Origin: Pseudomonas sp. QTF5
GTDB lineage: Bacteria; Pseudomonadota; Gammaproteobacteria; Pseudomonadales; Pseudomonadaceae
Length of the DNA: 64,000 nt
Reading direction: 5' to 3'
Assembly: GCF_000512695.2 (NCBI RefSeq)
Contig: NZ_AZRW02000002.1
Coordinates: forward strand, 124,001 to 188,000
Of the stretch, positions 17,185 through 27,062 are shown one piece after another (position 1 is the first letter of the stretch; each line of letters starts with the position of its first letter). The notes below the pieces were generated by a model. That model saw nothing but the letters and a program-made list of their open reading frames with translations, made no database searches and was not told the origin of the DNA. The translations under genes were made by a program, and so were the position numbers.

Positions 17185-17579
17185 AAAAGATCTCCCTCTT
17201 CCAAAATGTAGAGAGCCAACACTGGCTATAAAAGTCATAGACGCCTGGAAAGCTGAAGCGTCACGGTGAATGATCTGCTGCGGTTGGTGCCCCTACCGCC
17301 GGCTGCGTCCGCACACACCGTCGTATCGTGGCAGGACGTCGTCTTCGGCAGTTACAGACTCAGTGTTGAATGTCCGAGTTGGGTCGCTTGCTGCCCGTCG
17401 TGGCAGGCAGCTATCAGCCAGGAGCGGACATTTCCAAATCCATTGGTGATACTTTCCGGTAAAAGGCTTCCCCTCATGATGCGCCGTTTAATCTTCCTTG
17501 AAGCGCTTACTGGATAGGTCCGTACAGACTTTCACAGTCCCCGGCCTTCCTGTTACCGGAGTTACAAACCCGACTCCCC
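17185..17579. other. Intergenic stretch, nothing recognised
   Basis: These 395 bases between fabV and the LysE gene must contain the fabV promoter, but no hexamer pair stands out. Fragments such as AATGTCCGAGTTGG and GAGCGGACATTTCC look like scattered repeat debris. No gene is supported. Confidence 0.3.
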
Positions 17580-18221
17580 TTACGCCGCCTGCCGCCGCAT
17601 GGTCAGAATGGCAGCACCGAAACCGATGAATGTCGACCCCACCACCCGACTGACCCAACGGGACAGCGCAGGCCGGGTCAGCACACCCTTGGCCCGCGAG
17701 GCGAGCGCGGCATAGAGGCTCAGGGATGACACCGACAATGCCATGAAGATCGAGGTGAGGATCAGAAATTGCGGCAGCAATGCCGTGCTCTGATCGATGA
17801 ACTGCGGGAACAGCGCGGTGAAGAACATCGTCGCCTTGGGGTTGGTCACCGCCGTCAGGAAGGCCGATTTGTACAGTTTGGAACGAGTCGGCCGGCTTTT
17901 CTTCAAGTCGTCCTGAATCCCGTCCGGGAGCATCGGGCCCTTTTTGAACAATTGTCTGATGCCCAGATAGAACAAATAACCGGCACCGATGAACTTCACC
18001 GCGTTGAACAGCCATTCGGAACTGGCAAGCAGCGCCCCCAGCCCCAGCATGGCAGCGGACGACAGGCAGAACAGGCCACTGGCGTTGCCGAGCGATGACC
18101 ACATGGCGCTGCGCTGCCCATGGGCCAGGCTATTGTTGATCGCCATCAAGGTCGCAGGCCCTGGGCTGGCGATGGCAATCGCGGCGACCAGGGTAAAAGT
18201 CAGAATCGAGTGAGAATCCAT
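17580..18221 (-). CDS. LysE/RhtB-family amino acid exporter
   Basis: A 213-residue inner-membrane exporter with six predicted helices. The family signature near the N-terminus is present: ASPGPATLMAINNSLAHGQR, then GLFCLSSAAMLGLGALL and VTNPKATMFFTALFPQF. RhtB relatives export homoserine, threonine or other neutral amino acids. The ATG at 18221 is used because the in-frame codon before it is TTG. It is next to and co-directional with the homoserine/threonine gene set (126 bp after the aldehyde dehydrogenase stop), so it may relieve excess of that amino acid, but this link is only positional. Confidence 0.85.
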   Translation of the reverse strand: MDSHSILTFTLVAAIAIASPGPATLMAINNSLAHGQRSAMWSSLGNASGLFCLSSAAMLGLGALLASSEWLFNAVKFIGAGYLFYLGIRQLFKKGPMLPDGIQDDLKKSRPTRSKLYKSAFLTAVTNPKATMFFTALFPQFIDQSTALLPQFLILTSIFMALSVSSLSLYAALASRAKGVLTRPALSRWVSRVVGSTFIGFGAAILTMRRQAA

Positions 18222-18346
18222 TTTCAAAGCTCGTGGTGGTGAGGGCTGGCATATTACAGGAACGAGCGGGACAACGAGTTAAGTGGATCGGGCGTTGGGA
18301 AAAAGTGTCCACCCGATGCACGTCGACGGCAATTCACTTCCTAGGT

Positions 18347-19765
18347 TTAATCCAACTCGTTGATGCAAACCACTTTAGGCTGCGTCATGTCCTCATACGC
18401 AAATCGAACACCTTCGCGCCCCAGACTTCCGTACTTGAAACCTCCGAAAGGCATGGCATCGAAACGATAATCGGAAGAATCATTGATCATCACGCCACCC
18501 GCCTCAATCTGACGCGCGAGTTTTAAAGCCTTGGCGATATCACGTGTGAATAGACCTGCATGCAAGCTGTACTCTGTTGCGTTAGCCAGAGCAACAGCAT
18601 CATCCAGATGGTCAAAAGGCTCCAGGATAACCACCGGCGCGAAGACCTCCTGCTGCCAAATCGTACTACTATGCCTTACGTGCTCAAGCACGGTCGGCGC
18701 ATAACTTCCCCCTTGGCGATGGTGCCCACACAGAAGAACGGCACCCTCGGCCAGCGCATCATTTACCAATTGTTCGGTACGACGCGCCGCCTGTTCCGTG
18801 ATCATCGGGCCTACATCTGTTGCTCGCTGGTCAGGATCGCCCACCACCAATGCACGCGTTTGGCTTACAAAACGCTCACGGAAGTCCTCATAAATTGAAC
18901 GATGAACAAGGATGCGCTGTGTGCCGATGCAATTCTGCCCTGCGGCCCAAAAGGCACCAGACACGCAGGACTCCACGGTCGATTCAATATCACAATCTTC
19001 AAGCACAAGAACCGGGGCATTTCCTCCCAGATCCATTGCCAACTTTTTCAAACCAGCACTACGAGCAATGGCCTCTCCCGTGGCAAAGCCACCCGTAAAG
19101 GAAATCATCCGAACTTCGCGAACCTCTACCAATGCTTTACCCAAGTCGACGCCACCTGTAGCCGGAGTAATCACAGAGGGTGGAAGACCCGCTTTCACCA
19201 GGCACTCAACGAGCTTGAGAGCAGACAACGGCGCGAGTTCCGAGGGTTTCAAAATCACGGCATTGCCACCGGCGATTGCAGGGCCGAGTTTATGGGCGAC
19301 CAGATTCAGCGGATCGTTGTAGGGAGTGATCGCGACGATAAGCCCCAACGGTTCCCGCGTGAACCAACCTTGACGCGATTCCGATCCTTCATAAGCCCCA
19401 AATGGAATCACTTCCCCGGCGTTACGACGCGCCTCTTCCGCCGATAGCTTCAACGTGTTCACGCAACGCTTCACTTCCTTCTCTGCTTGTCGCAGCGTTT
19501 TTCCCGCCTCTGCAACGATCAGCTTGGCAAATGCATCAGACTCAAGCTCCACACACCGGGCGGCGTTCTCAAGAATGCGCGCACGCAAGTGACGAGGCAT
19601 TGCCGCACTCTCGCGCACGCCGATTCGCGCGCGTTCCAGCAAGCCAGGAACTGCGGCAGCATCGAGGCAAGGGACGCTCCCTACCAAGTGACCATCGAAT
19701 GGACTGAACACATCAATCTGTTTGGCTTCAACAAGCTGGATACTGGCTCTGCTGGATACGCTCAT
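18347..19765 (-). CDS. NAD(P)-dependent aldehyde dehydrogenase
   Basis: A 472-residue ALDH-superfamily enzyme. Motifs: [33 protein letters not shown], the cofactor turn [13 protein letters not shown], the catalytic Cys in [11 protein letters not shown], and the C-terminal [15 protein letters not shown]. In the usual ELGG motif this protein has DLGGNAP, so the general base is Asp, as in some relatives of lactaldehyde and phosphonoacetaldehyde dehydrogenases. It starts 12 bp after homoserine dehydrogenase with AGGAGATAGTC. Since that enzyme makes aspartate semialdehyde, oxidation of this aldehyde to aspartate is an attractive but unproven role. Confidence 0.85.
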   Translation of the reverse strand: MSVSSRASIQLVEAKQIDVFSPFDGHLVGSVPCLDAAAVPGLLERARIGVRESAAMPRHLRARILENAARCVELESDAFAKLIVAEAGKTLRQAEKEVKRCVNTLKLSAEEARRNAGEVIPFGAYEGSESRQGWFTREPLGLIVAITPYNDPLNLVAHKLGPAIAGGNAVILKPSELAPLSALKLVECLVKAGLPPSVITPATGGVDLGKALVEVREVRMISFTGGFATGEAIARSAGLKKLAMDLGGNAPVLVLEDCDIESTVESCVSGAFWAAGQNCIGTQRILVHRSIYEDFRERFVSQTRALVVGDPDQRATDVGPMITEQAARRTEQLVNDALAEGAVLLCGHHRQGGSYAPTVLEHVRHSSTIWQQEVFAPVVILEPFDHLDDAVALANATEYSLHAGLFTRDIAKALKLARQIEAGGVMINDSSDYRFDAMPFGGFKYGSLGREGVRFAYEDMTQPKVVCINELD

Positions 19766-19777
19766 GACTATCTCCTG

Positions 19778-20818
19778 TTATTTGCCGTGGGCGGTGTGGA
19801 TGGCGACGATGTCCGACAGCAATGCGAAGGCCGTCTCGATACGCCCTGCCCCTGGCCCGGACACCGTGACAGCGCCTAGCAGTTCGGTATTGAATGACAC
19901 TGCATTCGTGGCGCCGACAATACCTGCCAGAGGATGCGAGTTCGGCAGCAGCCGGGCCTCCACTCTCGCTCGAACCGAGCCATCTGCCTCACGATCGGCT
20001 GAGCCAATCAGTTTCCAGCTCGCCCCATTGGCACTTGCCTGGGCAATATCTTGCGCGCTGATATTGCTGATACCCGAACACACCACATCGCTGACATTCA
20101 AATGTGCATTGAGCAGTTCGTTGGCCAGGATGACCACCTTGAGACGCACGTCAAACCCTTCCACATCGGCGGTTGGATCTGCCTCGGCGTAGCCGAGCTG
20201 TTGCGCTTGTACGACGGCATCGTTGAACGTCAGGCCGTCTTTCATTTGGGTGAGCACGTAGTTGGAAGTACCATTCAGGATGCCTTCGAAACCTTGTACG
20301 TTGGCACCCGCCAAGGCCTGCCTGGCCAGACGAATCACCGGAGTGCCACTCATCACCGCTCCCTCGTATTCGAAAGTCACCTGGTTGCGATGGGCCAACA
20401 CCTTGAGCTCGGCACCGTGCAGCGCAATGGGCCCCTTATTGGTGGTCACTACATGAATGCCACTTTCCAATGCCCAGCGGCAAAAGGTAGTTGCGGGCTC
20501 GCCATCCACCGGATTGGTGAAAGTGGCCTCAGCGATGATGTCTGCACCGGAATGCTTGATCACGGTTTCGTTGAAGGCCTCAGCATTGCCACCGGGCAGT
20601 TGAGCGAACACGCCTTTCTCAACGGGCAGCGCGACCAACTGCTTTGCATCCAGACCGTCTTTAGCAACGATGGAGCCGAGGAACAGATCGGTGACACCGA
20701 CAATTTTGATAGTGAAGCCCAGGGACTCTTTCCACTCGGCATTACGATCGGCGACCAACTGGGCGAAGCCACGGTTCACGCCACCAAACCCTACCAAGGC
20801 GATTTTGTACTCAGTCAT
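19778..20818 (-). CDS. Homoserine dehydrogenase (short form, no ACT domain)
   Basis: A 346-residue enzyme interconverting homoserine and aspartate semialdehyde. The cofactor motif VGFGGVNRGFAQLV lies at the N-terminus; catalytic-domain motifs follow: VTTNKGPIALHG, EGAVMSGTPVI, ILNGTSNYVLTQM, and DPTADVEGFDVRLKVVILAN with the conserved Asp and Lys. The C-terminal ACT domain of the biosynthetic Pseudomonas Hom (about 435 residues) is missing, so feedback inhibition by threonine is not expected. This fits an accessory, possibly catabolic, enzyme. Start 20818 has AAAGGAACAGC upstream. The preceding gene is an Lrp regulator, 113 bp away. Confidence 0.9.
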   Translation of the reverse strand: MTEYKIALVGFGGVNRGFAQLVADRNAEWKESLGFTIKIVGVTDLFLGSIVAKDGLDAKQLVALPVEKGVFAQLPGGNAEAFNETVIKHSGADIIAEATFTNPVDGEPATTFCRWALESGIHVVTTNKGPIALHGAELKVLAHRNQVTFEYEGAVMSGTPVIRLARQALAGANVQGFEGILNGTSNYVLTQMKDGLTFNDAVVQAQQLGYAEADPTADVEGFDVRLKVVILANELLNAHLNVSDVVCSGISNISAQDIAQASANGASWKLIGSADREADGSVRARVEARLLPNSHPLAGIVGATNAVSFNTELLGAVTVSGPGAGRIETAFALLSDIVAIHTAHGK

Positions 20819-20931
20819 AAAAGCTGTTCCTTTATTGATGTTGTTCGATAGGAACATGCTAAGAGTCGGGCTTTGGCAGTTGAATATGGCAGTCTGCTGT
20901 ATTAGTTGGGCATTTTGCCCAAGCACGATTT

Positions 20932-21369
20932 TTAAAACACTGCTGAAAGGACGAACGATGTCACGGTGTTTTCCACCCCCGGCATGGCCGCGATTTCCTT
21001 CCACACGAGATGGACACGTTCAGGTGTGGCTGCATTCACGCGCAGCATTAAATCGAACTCACCACTGAGTACTTCACACTGCACGACTTCGGGAATGGAG
21101 CGCAGCGCAGCCAGTACTTCTTCGCCACGCATGCGGTCGTAGCGGTAGACAAAGATCACCGCGCTGATAAGCGACGTAGGCCGCCGCGACTCACCGAGAA
21201 GTACCGTATAGCCCTGAATCGCACCGTCGCGCTCAAGACGTTCGATGCGCTGGCGCACAGCATTGCGCGACAAGTTGATCTTGGCGCCCAGTTCGATATG
21301 GGCTATTCGCGCATTGGCGGTGAGCTCGGCCAGTATGCGTTCGTCCAGCGGATCCAGAATGCGCTTCAT
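20932..21369 (-). CDS. Lrp/AsnC-family regulator
   Basis: A 145-residue feast-famine regulator. The helix-turn-helix is at about residues 18-45 (IAHIELGAKINLSRNAVRQRIE) and is followed by the RAM ligand-binding domain (VVQCEVLSGEFDLMLRVNAATPERV). Start 21369 overlaps the threonine synthase stop by four bases (ATGA). It most likely senses an amino acid of the surrounding module (homoserine, threonine or methionine type) and controls its transcription. Confidence 0.9.
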   Translation of the reverse strand: MKRILDPLDERILAELTANARIAHIELGAKINLSRNAVRQRIERLERDGAIQGYTVLLGESRRPTSLISAVIFVYRYDRMRGEEVLAALRSIPEVVQCEVLSGEFDLMLRVNAATPERVHLVWKEIAAMPGVENTVTSFVLSAVF

Positions 21370-22754
21370 GCAAGCCTCTGCTGCGCAAGACGAAGAACCT
21401 GACACAGACCGCCCAGATCGTCCCTGGCCAGGTACGGTGGTTGCGCGCGCACCTCGACAGTGCCCGGAACGCTTGCTTGCCAGACGCCCAGCTCGGCCAA
21501 CAGCGCCGCTGACTTGGCCGGCGCAATTTGCCCGAAAGTGACCATCGGTGCGCCCAGGCTGCGTCGATGAAGCCTGCCGGCCAGTACTCCGACAGCGGTG
21601 TGGGGATCGATGGCCGAGCCTGTTTCCCGGAACAGCTCGACTACCTCATCGCGCACCTGAGATTCATCTACGGCATAGGAATCGAAGAGTACTCGAGCAC
21701 GCAGCCATTGTTGGTTGCCGATGCTCATTTCCCCGTAACTTTCAAAATGCTCCATCAGTCCTTTTGTTGAGCAGCCATCGTGCTCGTAAATCTCCCAGAT
21801 AAACCGCTCCAGGTTGGAAAACAATGAGAAGTCCATCGCCGGCGACACTGTTCGATCAGTCATCCGGGTGGAGTAGCGATTGCAATGAAAAAACTGGTGC
21901 AGGGCATCATTGCTGTTGGTGGAAATGATCACTTGGTTGATAGGTAACCCCATTTTCTGCGCAATGTAACCGGCGTAGATCTCGGCCGAGCTGGCAGCTG
22001 GAACGCTGAAGCCAACGGGACGCGAGCCACCGCCCAGTTGCAAGGCCGCATGGAAGTAAAAAACAATCTGGGCCAGAACGCCGATCCAATTGGTCGAGTT
22101 GAAACAGACCGGCATCACTCCGTCCAACGGCCACTCACGCAAGAGTCGGGAGACCAGTGTCTGGCAATCATCGAAATTTCCATCAACCGCAAACAGCTGA
22201 ACGCGCTGCGGGTCGGCTGCCTGCAAGGCACTGAGTTGCTCAGGCGCAAGCCCGTCGCGCGGATACAGTATCGCCAGGCGAGCGGCCGGGCAGTCAGCAA
22301 AGGCTTCAAGCGCCGCGAGGCCCGTATCACCGTTAGTTGCACCGACCACCCATGCTTGTTTCCCGACCTCCGTCAGAAAATGCTTGACCAGGCGCGCCTG
22401 CAATTGCGCGGCGAAATCTTTGGAAGAACGGGTCGGGCCATGAAACAGCTGGAGTATCCACTCGTTATGCCCGATCTGCTCAAGCGGCGTAATAGCGCGA
22501 TGCTTGAATTGTTGATAGCTATCACTGAGCAAGTCACGCAGGGTGCTTTCGTCCATGGACGAGCCAACAAAGGGCGAAATTATCCGCCATACCAACTCAT
22601 CAAACGGCAGCCATGACCAACTGGTAATTTGTTTCTCAGTGAATACCGGCAAACGGGTCGGGACATACAGACCTCCATTTTCGGCGAGCCCCGACAAAAC
22701 CACACTGCGAAAATCCGCCCGCGTGTCACCGCCGCGTGTGCTTACATAATCCAT
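21366..22754 (-). CDS. Divergent threonine synthase-like PLP enzyme
   Basis: A 462-residue fold type II PLP enzyme of the ThrC group. MDYVSTRGG at the start and NGGLYVPTRLP match the family. The PLP lysine region reads FHGPTRSSKDFAAQL where ThrC usually has FHGPTLAFKD, and the phosphate loop reads VGATNGDTGLAAL where ATSGDTG is usual. Both changes are at the active site, so substrate preference may differ from O-phosphohomoserine. No homoserine kinase is in the cluster. Start 22754 lies behind TTGGGAGTGGTC. It is 18 bp downstream of a LysR gene and coupled to lrp. Confidence 0.8.
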   Translation of the reverse strand: MDYVSTRGGDTRADFRSVVLSGLAENGGLYVPTRLPVFTEKQITSWSWLPFDELVWRIISPFVGSSMDESTLRDLLSDSYQQFKHRAITPLEQIGHNEWILQLFHGPTRSSKDFAAQLQARLVKHFLTEVGKQAWVVGATNGDTGLAALEAFADCPAARLAILYPRDGLAPEQLSALQAADPQRVQLFAVDGNFDDCQTLVSRLLREWPLDGVMPVCFNSTNWIGVLAQIVFYFHAALQLGGGSRPVGFSVPAASSAEIYAGYIAQKMGLPINQVIISTNSNDALHQFFHCNRYSTRMTDRTVSPAMDFSLFSNLERFIWEIYEHDGCSTKGLMEHFESYGEMSIGNQQWLRARVLFDSYAVDESQVRDEVVELFRETGSAIDPHTAVGVLAGRLHRRSLGAPMVTFGQIAPAKSAALLAELGVWQASVPGTVEVRAQPPYLARDDLGGLCQVLRLAQQRLA

Positions 22755-22772
22755 GACCACTCCCAATCGGTA

Positions 22773-23663
22773 TTACAGAAGGCGATGGGCTTGAGCCACC
22801 AGCCAGGTAGAAAAATTTGCGGCATCTGGCGATAGCGCTTCAGTCTGTTCGTGTACCAGATAAAAAGACTCGCTGGCCTCGATTCGGATACTGAATGGCG
22901 CAACCAATTGCCCACTCTTGAGCAAATCCTCGACCACGGAAGATCGTGCCAGCGCAACGCCCTGCCCCAGTTCGGCCATGCGGATCGTGGAGATCAGCGT
23001 GTCAAACTGAAGGCCACGGGAATAGTCGACGTCGTCTGCTCCAACTCGCTTCAACCAGTAACCCCAACCTTCTTCGTAACCCAACACGTGAAGTAGAGAA
23101 TGGTTCATCAAGTCGCGAGGCTCATGTATGGGTGAGCTGGCCATGAGCGTTGGGGAGCAAACCGGCTGAAGGATGTCCCAAGTCAATCGCTGAGCGTGCA
23201 AGCCCGACCACTCACCGCATCCCCAGCGAATCTCCAGGTCGTCCTCGCCGTCTGGTTCTTTCACCCAAATATTGCTGATATACCGAATATCGATCTGCGG
23301 ATACTCCCGACAAAAATCTGCGAGCCGGGGGGCCAACCAATAGTGAAGAAAGGAAAGGCTGCCACGCACCTTCAAATGTCTTCGATTGCGCTGGCCGAAA
23401 ATCTCGTTTGTGCCGACTGCAAGTCGACTGATCGCGTCTTGTACGACAGGCAGGTATGACTGCCCTTCCTCGGTCAAGCCAAGCCCTCGAGGTAAGCGCT
23501 TGAACAGCGCCACACCGAGGTGGCTTTCTAATTGACGGATCTGCTGACTCACAGCCCCTTGAGTCAAATGGAGTTCTTCCGCCGCATGGGTAAAGTTCAA
23601 ATAACGCGCCGATACTTCGAATGCCCTCAACCAGTTCAAGGGTGGTAGTGACTTTTGACTCAT
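22773..23663 (-). CDS. LysR-family regulator (GcvA-like)
   Basis: A 296-residue LysR regulator whose N-terminus (LPPLNWLRAFEVSARYLNFT, then LTQGAVSQQIRQLESHLG) is the GcvA/AmpR type of winged helix. The effector-binding domain follows. Unlike most LysR proteins it is not divergent from its target but embedded in the line of co-directional genes, between the permease and threonine synthase-like genes. It is expected to control that set. Confidence 0.9.
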   Translation of the reverse strand: MSQKSLPPLNWLRAFEVSARYLNFTHAAEELHLTQGAVSQQIRQLESHLGVALFKRLPRGLGLTEEGQSYLPVVQDAISRLAVGTNEIFGQRNRRHLKVRGSLSFLHYWLAPRLADFCREYPQIDIRYISNIWVKEPDGEDDLEIRWGCGEWSGLHAQRLTWDILQPVCSPTLMASSPIHEPRDLMNHSLLHVLGYEEGWGYWLKRVGADDVDYSRGLQFDTLISTIRMAELGQGVALARSSVVEDLLKSGQLVAPFSIRIEASESFYLVHEQTEALSPDAANFSTWLVAQAHRLL

Positions 23664-23714
23664 CGGCGCAACCTCATCAGGACTTTATCTATGCTTAATC
23701 ATTGCCTGAGAAAT

Positions 23715-25151
23715 TCACGCGGTGCTAGAGGAATGAACAGCTGCGGCTAAAGCCAACCGCTCTGCTCTCTTGTTTCGAGTGATCCAGTAAACGAAATAAC
23801 ACCACGCGATAAAGGGGAGGCCGAAGTAAAGCGCCACTCGCTGCTCAGGATCAAAAGCGATACCCACACAGGCCAGCAGACAACACAACAGTGCACCGAT
23901 AGGCACCCATGGATAGCCACGCACACGGAAATGCAGGTCTTCAACTCGTCCGCCATTAGCGACGTATTGGCGACGGAACGCGATCTGGCTTGCAGCAATG
24001 CTCATCCACACGACTACGACCGCTAGACCGGAAATGGACACCAAGGCTAAATAAACCGTATCAGGGGCAAGCACACTGCTGAGCAGAGAAGCCACTGCAC
24101 CCGCCATACTGAGAACGATGGCGTTCACCGGTGTGCCCCGACTGGAGAGCTTGGCGTAGCGCTTAGGCATATGTCCTTGATCGCTCAGTGTCCACAACAT
24201 GCGCGACGCTGCATACAGGCCCGAATTAGCGGCGGAAATCAGCGCCGTGAGAATGACGAAGTTCATAATGTCGGCAGAGTATGGGATGCCAATCAACTCA
24301 AAAACCATGACGAACGGACTTTCTACGAGCCCCGCTTGCTCTCGTGGCAGTAACGTCGCAAGGACGAAAATTGTCCCCACGAAGAACAGCGCCAAACGTA
24401 CCACTGTCGTGCGAATTGCCTTGGGAACGCTAGTTTGTGGATCTTGCGCTTCACCTGCGGCAATCCCGATGAGCTCGGTTCCGGAAAATGCGAAGGAAAC
24501 AGCCAGGAGGGTCATTGCAATGGGTAAGAACCCGGTGGGAAAAAGCCCTTCACGGGTGAAGTTGGAAAGTCCGGCACCCTGCAAATTCTGTACTTGAAAA
24601 AGACCGAAAATTGCCGCTCCGCCGATCACAATGAACGTGATAACGGTCAGAACCTTAATCAGCGAAAGCCAAAATTCAGTCTCCGCAAACAACCGAACAG
24701 AGACAACATTGCTTAAGAAGACTGCAATGGCAAACAACGCACTCCAAATCCAGACCGGCGTATCAGGAAACCACCGAACCATCAGTATGCCCGCAGCTGT
24801 AAATTCTGAACCGATGGCGACTGCCCAAGTGAGCCAATAAAGCCAAGCCACTGTATAGCCTGTGCCTGGGCCAAGGTATCGCGTTGCGTAGCTACTGAAA
24901 GATCCGGTTTCTGGCATCTGTACAGCCAACTCACCGAGACAGACCATGACTAAATACACCATCACTGCACCGATGATGTAAGCGATCACTGCACCGAGGG
25001 GCCCTGCCTGATTAACCGTGTAACCGGAGGTAAGGAATAACCCCGTACCGATCACACCGCCCAGTGCCAACATAACGATGTGGCGAGTTTGCATTTCCTT
25101 TTTGAAACGCGAATTTGGGTCGGACTGGTTACTTTCTATCTGTGTGGTCAT
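23715..25151 (-). CDS. APC-superfamily amino acid permease, S-methylmethionine permease-like
   Basis: A 478-residue transporter with about 12 membrane helices. The opening [20 protein letters not shown] and later stretches ([79 protein letters not shown]) closely follow E. coli MmuP as I recall it, more than the aromatic or GABA permeases. It lies 136 bp after a gamma-family sulfur amino acid enzyme, so S-methylmethionine, methionine or homoserine are plausible substrates. Start 25151 is where homology starts; its ribosome site is modest (GAGAAAA). Confidence 0.85.
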   Translation of the reverse strand: MTTQIESNQSDPNSRFKKEMQTRHIVMLALGGVIGTGLFLTSGYTVNQAGPLGAVIAYIIGAVMVYLVMVCLGELAVQMPETGSFSSYATRYLGPGTGYTVAWLYWLTWAVAIGSEFTAAGILMVRWFPDTPVWIWSALFAIAVFLSNVVSVRLFAETEFWLSLIKVLTVITFIVIGGAAIFGLFQVQNLQGAGLSNFTREGLFPTGFLPIAMTLLAVSFAFSGTELIGIAAGEAQDPQTSVPKAIRTTVVRLALFFVGTIFVLATLLPREQAGLVESPFVMVFELIGIPYSADIMNFVILTALISAANSGLYAASRMLWTLSDQGHMPKRYAKLSSRGTPVNAIVLSMAGAVASLLSSVLAPDTVYLALVSISGLAVVVVWMSIAASQIAFRRQYVANGGRVEDLHFRVRGYPWVPIGALLCCLLACVGIAFDPEQRVALYFGLPFIAWCYFVYWITRNKRAERLALAAAVHSSSTA

Positions 25152-25287
25152 AGTTGTTTTCTCATGAAATGTTCGGACAAGCACCTTGTAACTGGCTTTT
25201 GGGCAGTACAATTTTTTTGTCGCTGGATTTTATTATTTTCATTCTTCATGAAGGGCTTAAGATGAGTGTTTAAAGTCCTGCCTGTGT

Positions 25288-26556
25288 TTAGGCTCCTACC
25301 TCAATGAAACGTTGGGCACTGTCAGCGTGAAAGCTTGCATCACCTTGTTTAGTTCGCACTAAAGCGAAGGCTTGTTTTAGATCAGCCAATAAATCTGCTG
25401 ATTCCTCAATACCTACGGATACTCGAACCAAACCTTCGGAAATACCAAGTGCCTGACGTTCTTCCAAGGTATTTTCCACATGACTGGTCGTCCGAGCCGG
25501 CCCATAGATGGTCTCGACTGCTCCCAAATTACCCGCCCGATGCGCATATCTGAGCAGAGGTAGCAAACGGGTCACTGTGTCCATGCCTCCTTTCAGTACG
25601 AAGCTGACGATGGCTCCGAATCCGTTCATTTGCGAACGAGCGATGTCATGGCCAGGATGTTGAGGCAATCCCGGATAGTTCACAGACTCGACGAGGGGCT
25701 CGGTACAGAGGTACTCGGCCAAAAGTTGCGCGCTCGCCTGTTGCTGGCGAAGACGCAGAGCCAGAGTCTTGATGCCTCGGATGATTAGATACGCCGAAAA
25801 AGGATCCAGCGAGGCCCCATTTATTTCGCGGTAATGGCGAACTTGAGACATCAAACACTCGGCTCCGCAAACCACACCGCCGAGTACATCACCATGACCG
25901 GACAGGAATTTGGTCGCGCTGTGCACAACCACATCAACGCCTAAAGCGAGCGGATTCTGATTCAGAGGCGTCGCGAATGTATTGTCCGCAACAACCAAAG
26001 CGCCCACTCGCTTCGCAGCTGCCACAAGGCGCCGAATATCAACGATTTTCAGCGTTGGATTGGTGGGTGTTTCCAGGTACAGGACGCTGCAGCCTTTAGC
26101 AATCTCCTGCTCAAGAACCATAGTGTCGAGCGTATCGCAAAGGGTTACCTCCACGCCCATGCGGGGAAGAAACTCCTCAAAAATTTTGTTCGTACCACCG
26201 TAGCTGTCACGTGTAGATATCACACGCTGCCCATAGGAAAGGAAGGTGTGTAGTACACCGCTGATTGCAGCCATTCCGGTACTGAAAGCTACAGCCGACT
26301 CTGCGTTTTCGAGCTCACAAAGTTTATCTTCCAAGACAGAGACAGTGGGATTGCTCATCCGGCTGTAAATGAAGCCGGGCTCCTTTCCCAATGCCACGTC
26401 ATACCATTTATCGATATCGTCGTAACCATAGGCGGCACTGACCACGATGGGCGTCTGGGTCGCATTGTAGGGATGTTGAACTTGCTCTCCTCCCCATACG
26501 ACTCGAGTCCCCATCCCAACCTCTGAAGCCTGGACGGCGCGTTTCTTATTTTCCAT
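25288..26556 (-). CDS. Cys/Met-metabolism PLP enzyme (cystathionine gamma-synthase / methionine gamma-lyase family)
   Basis: A 422-residue fold type I PLP enzyme. The Lys-containing signature is VDVVVHSATKFLSGHGDVLG; other conserved parts are YSRMSNPTVSVLEDKL, AVAFSTGMAAI, YLETPTNPTLKIVDI and VVADNTFATPLNQNP. Family members either build or cleave cystathionine, methionine or O-acylhomoserine, and these cannot be told apart by eye. Start 26556 is chosen by homology; an ATG at 26571 is close. It is the most upstream gene of the co-directional set and lies right next to a decayed region, so its promoter is in the 26560-26690 area. Confidence 0.85.
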   Translation of the reverse strand: MENKKRAVQASEVGMGTRVVWGGEQVQHPYNATQTPIVVSAAYGYDDIDKWYDVALGKEPGFIYSRMSNPTVSVLEDKLCELENAESAVAFSTGMAAISGVLHTFLSYGQRVISTRDSYGGTNKIFEEFLPRMGVEVTLCDTLDTMVLEQEIAKGCSVLYLETPTNPTLKIVDIRRLVAAAKRVGALVVADNTFATPLNQNPLALGVDVVVHSATKFLSGHGDVLGGVVCGAECLMSQVRHYREINGASLDPFSAYLIIRGIKTLALRLRQQQASAQLLAEYLCTEPLVESVNYPGLPQHPGHDIARSQMNGFGAIVSFVLKGGMDTVTRLLPLLRYAHRAGNLGAVETIYGPARTTSHVENTLEERQALGISEGLVRVSVGIEESADLLADLKQAFALVRTKQGDASFHADSAQRFIEVGA

Positions 26557-26689
26557 AACAATGTCTCGCATCAAGGGAAACACAACCGTGTTCCAAGTGG
26601 GCTTGGGAAGACTATAAGGAAGGCTCATGTTTGTGAAAAATCATGATATCCGGGAGTAAGGGGTGTTTTTTTTAATGGCTGGATGCGGC

Positions 26690-26858
26690 TTACGGAGTGT
26701 CAAACCATCGGGTACCTGGCCTTCTGCGCGGATGGCTCAGCTCTATGGAAAGGGGCGCCTAAACGTCGGCGACGTTTACCGACTTGAAAGTCTGATCGGC
26801 ACGATTTACGAAGGAAAAGTTGAGGCGCCGGTGAAAGTCGGAAGCTTCGACGGCATGG
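26690..26858 (+). pseudogene. Proline racemase / 4-hydroxyproline epimerase fragment
   Basis: SGTWPSARMAQLYGKGRLNV and the following YRLESLIGTIYEGKVE match the C-terminal part of proline racemase-fold enzymes, where the catalytic Cys region normally reads SPCGTGTSARMA. Here that Cys site is lost (KPSGTWPSA). About 55 codons remain out of roughly 310. A remnant only. Confidence 0.65.
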
Positions 26859-26872
26859 CCTTCAAGCAGCTG

Positions 26873-26983
26873 CCAAAGGATCTCCTTGAGGTGGGCCAGG
26901 CATCCGGTGCTTCACCTAAAGACATTCTGTTCAAAATTGAACTGCCGACTGCCGCACCCACGCTGTTGGTAGGCCTGAACCAA
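26873..26983 (+). pseudogene. ABC glycine-betaine/choline-type permease fragment
   Basis: PKDLLEVGQASGASPKDILF followed by KIELPTAAPTLLVGLNQ is the EAA loop of ProW/ChoW-type permease subunits. It is fused in frame to the racemase fragment and stops at once afterwards. Only about 37 codons remain. Confidence 0.6.
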
Positions 26984-26987
26984 TGCC

Positions 26988-27062
26988 CAAACCGGCCATG
27001 ATCGTCGGTGCCGCTAAAGGAAGTTGAACTCTCCTCAGCATCTGATGCCAGCCTCGAAGAAA
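26988..27062 (-). pseudogene. ABC permease EAA-loop fragment on the opposite strand
   Basis: Read on the minus strand: FLRGWHQMLRRVQLPLAAPT followed by IMAGL, the EAA-loop signature of another permease. It ends 5 bp from the plus-strand permease fragment, so the two remnants meet tail to tail at the same motif. About 25 codons. Confidence 0.5.
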
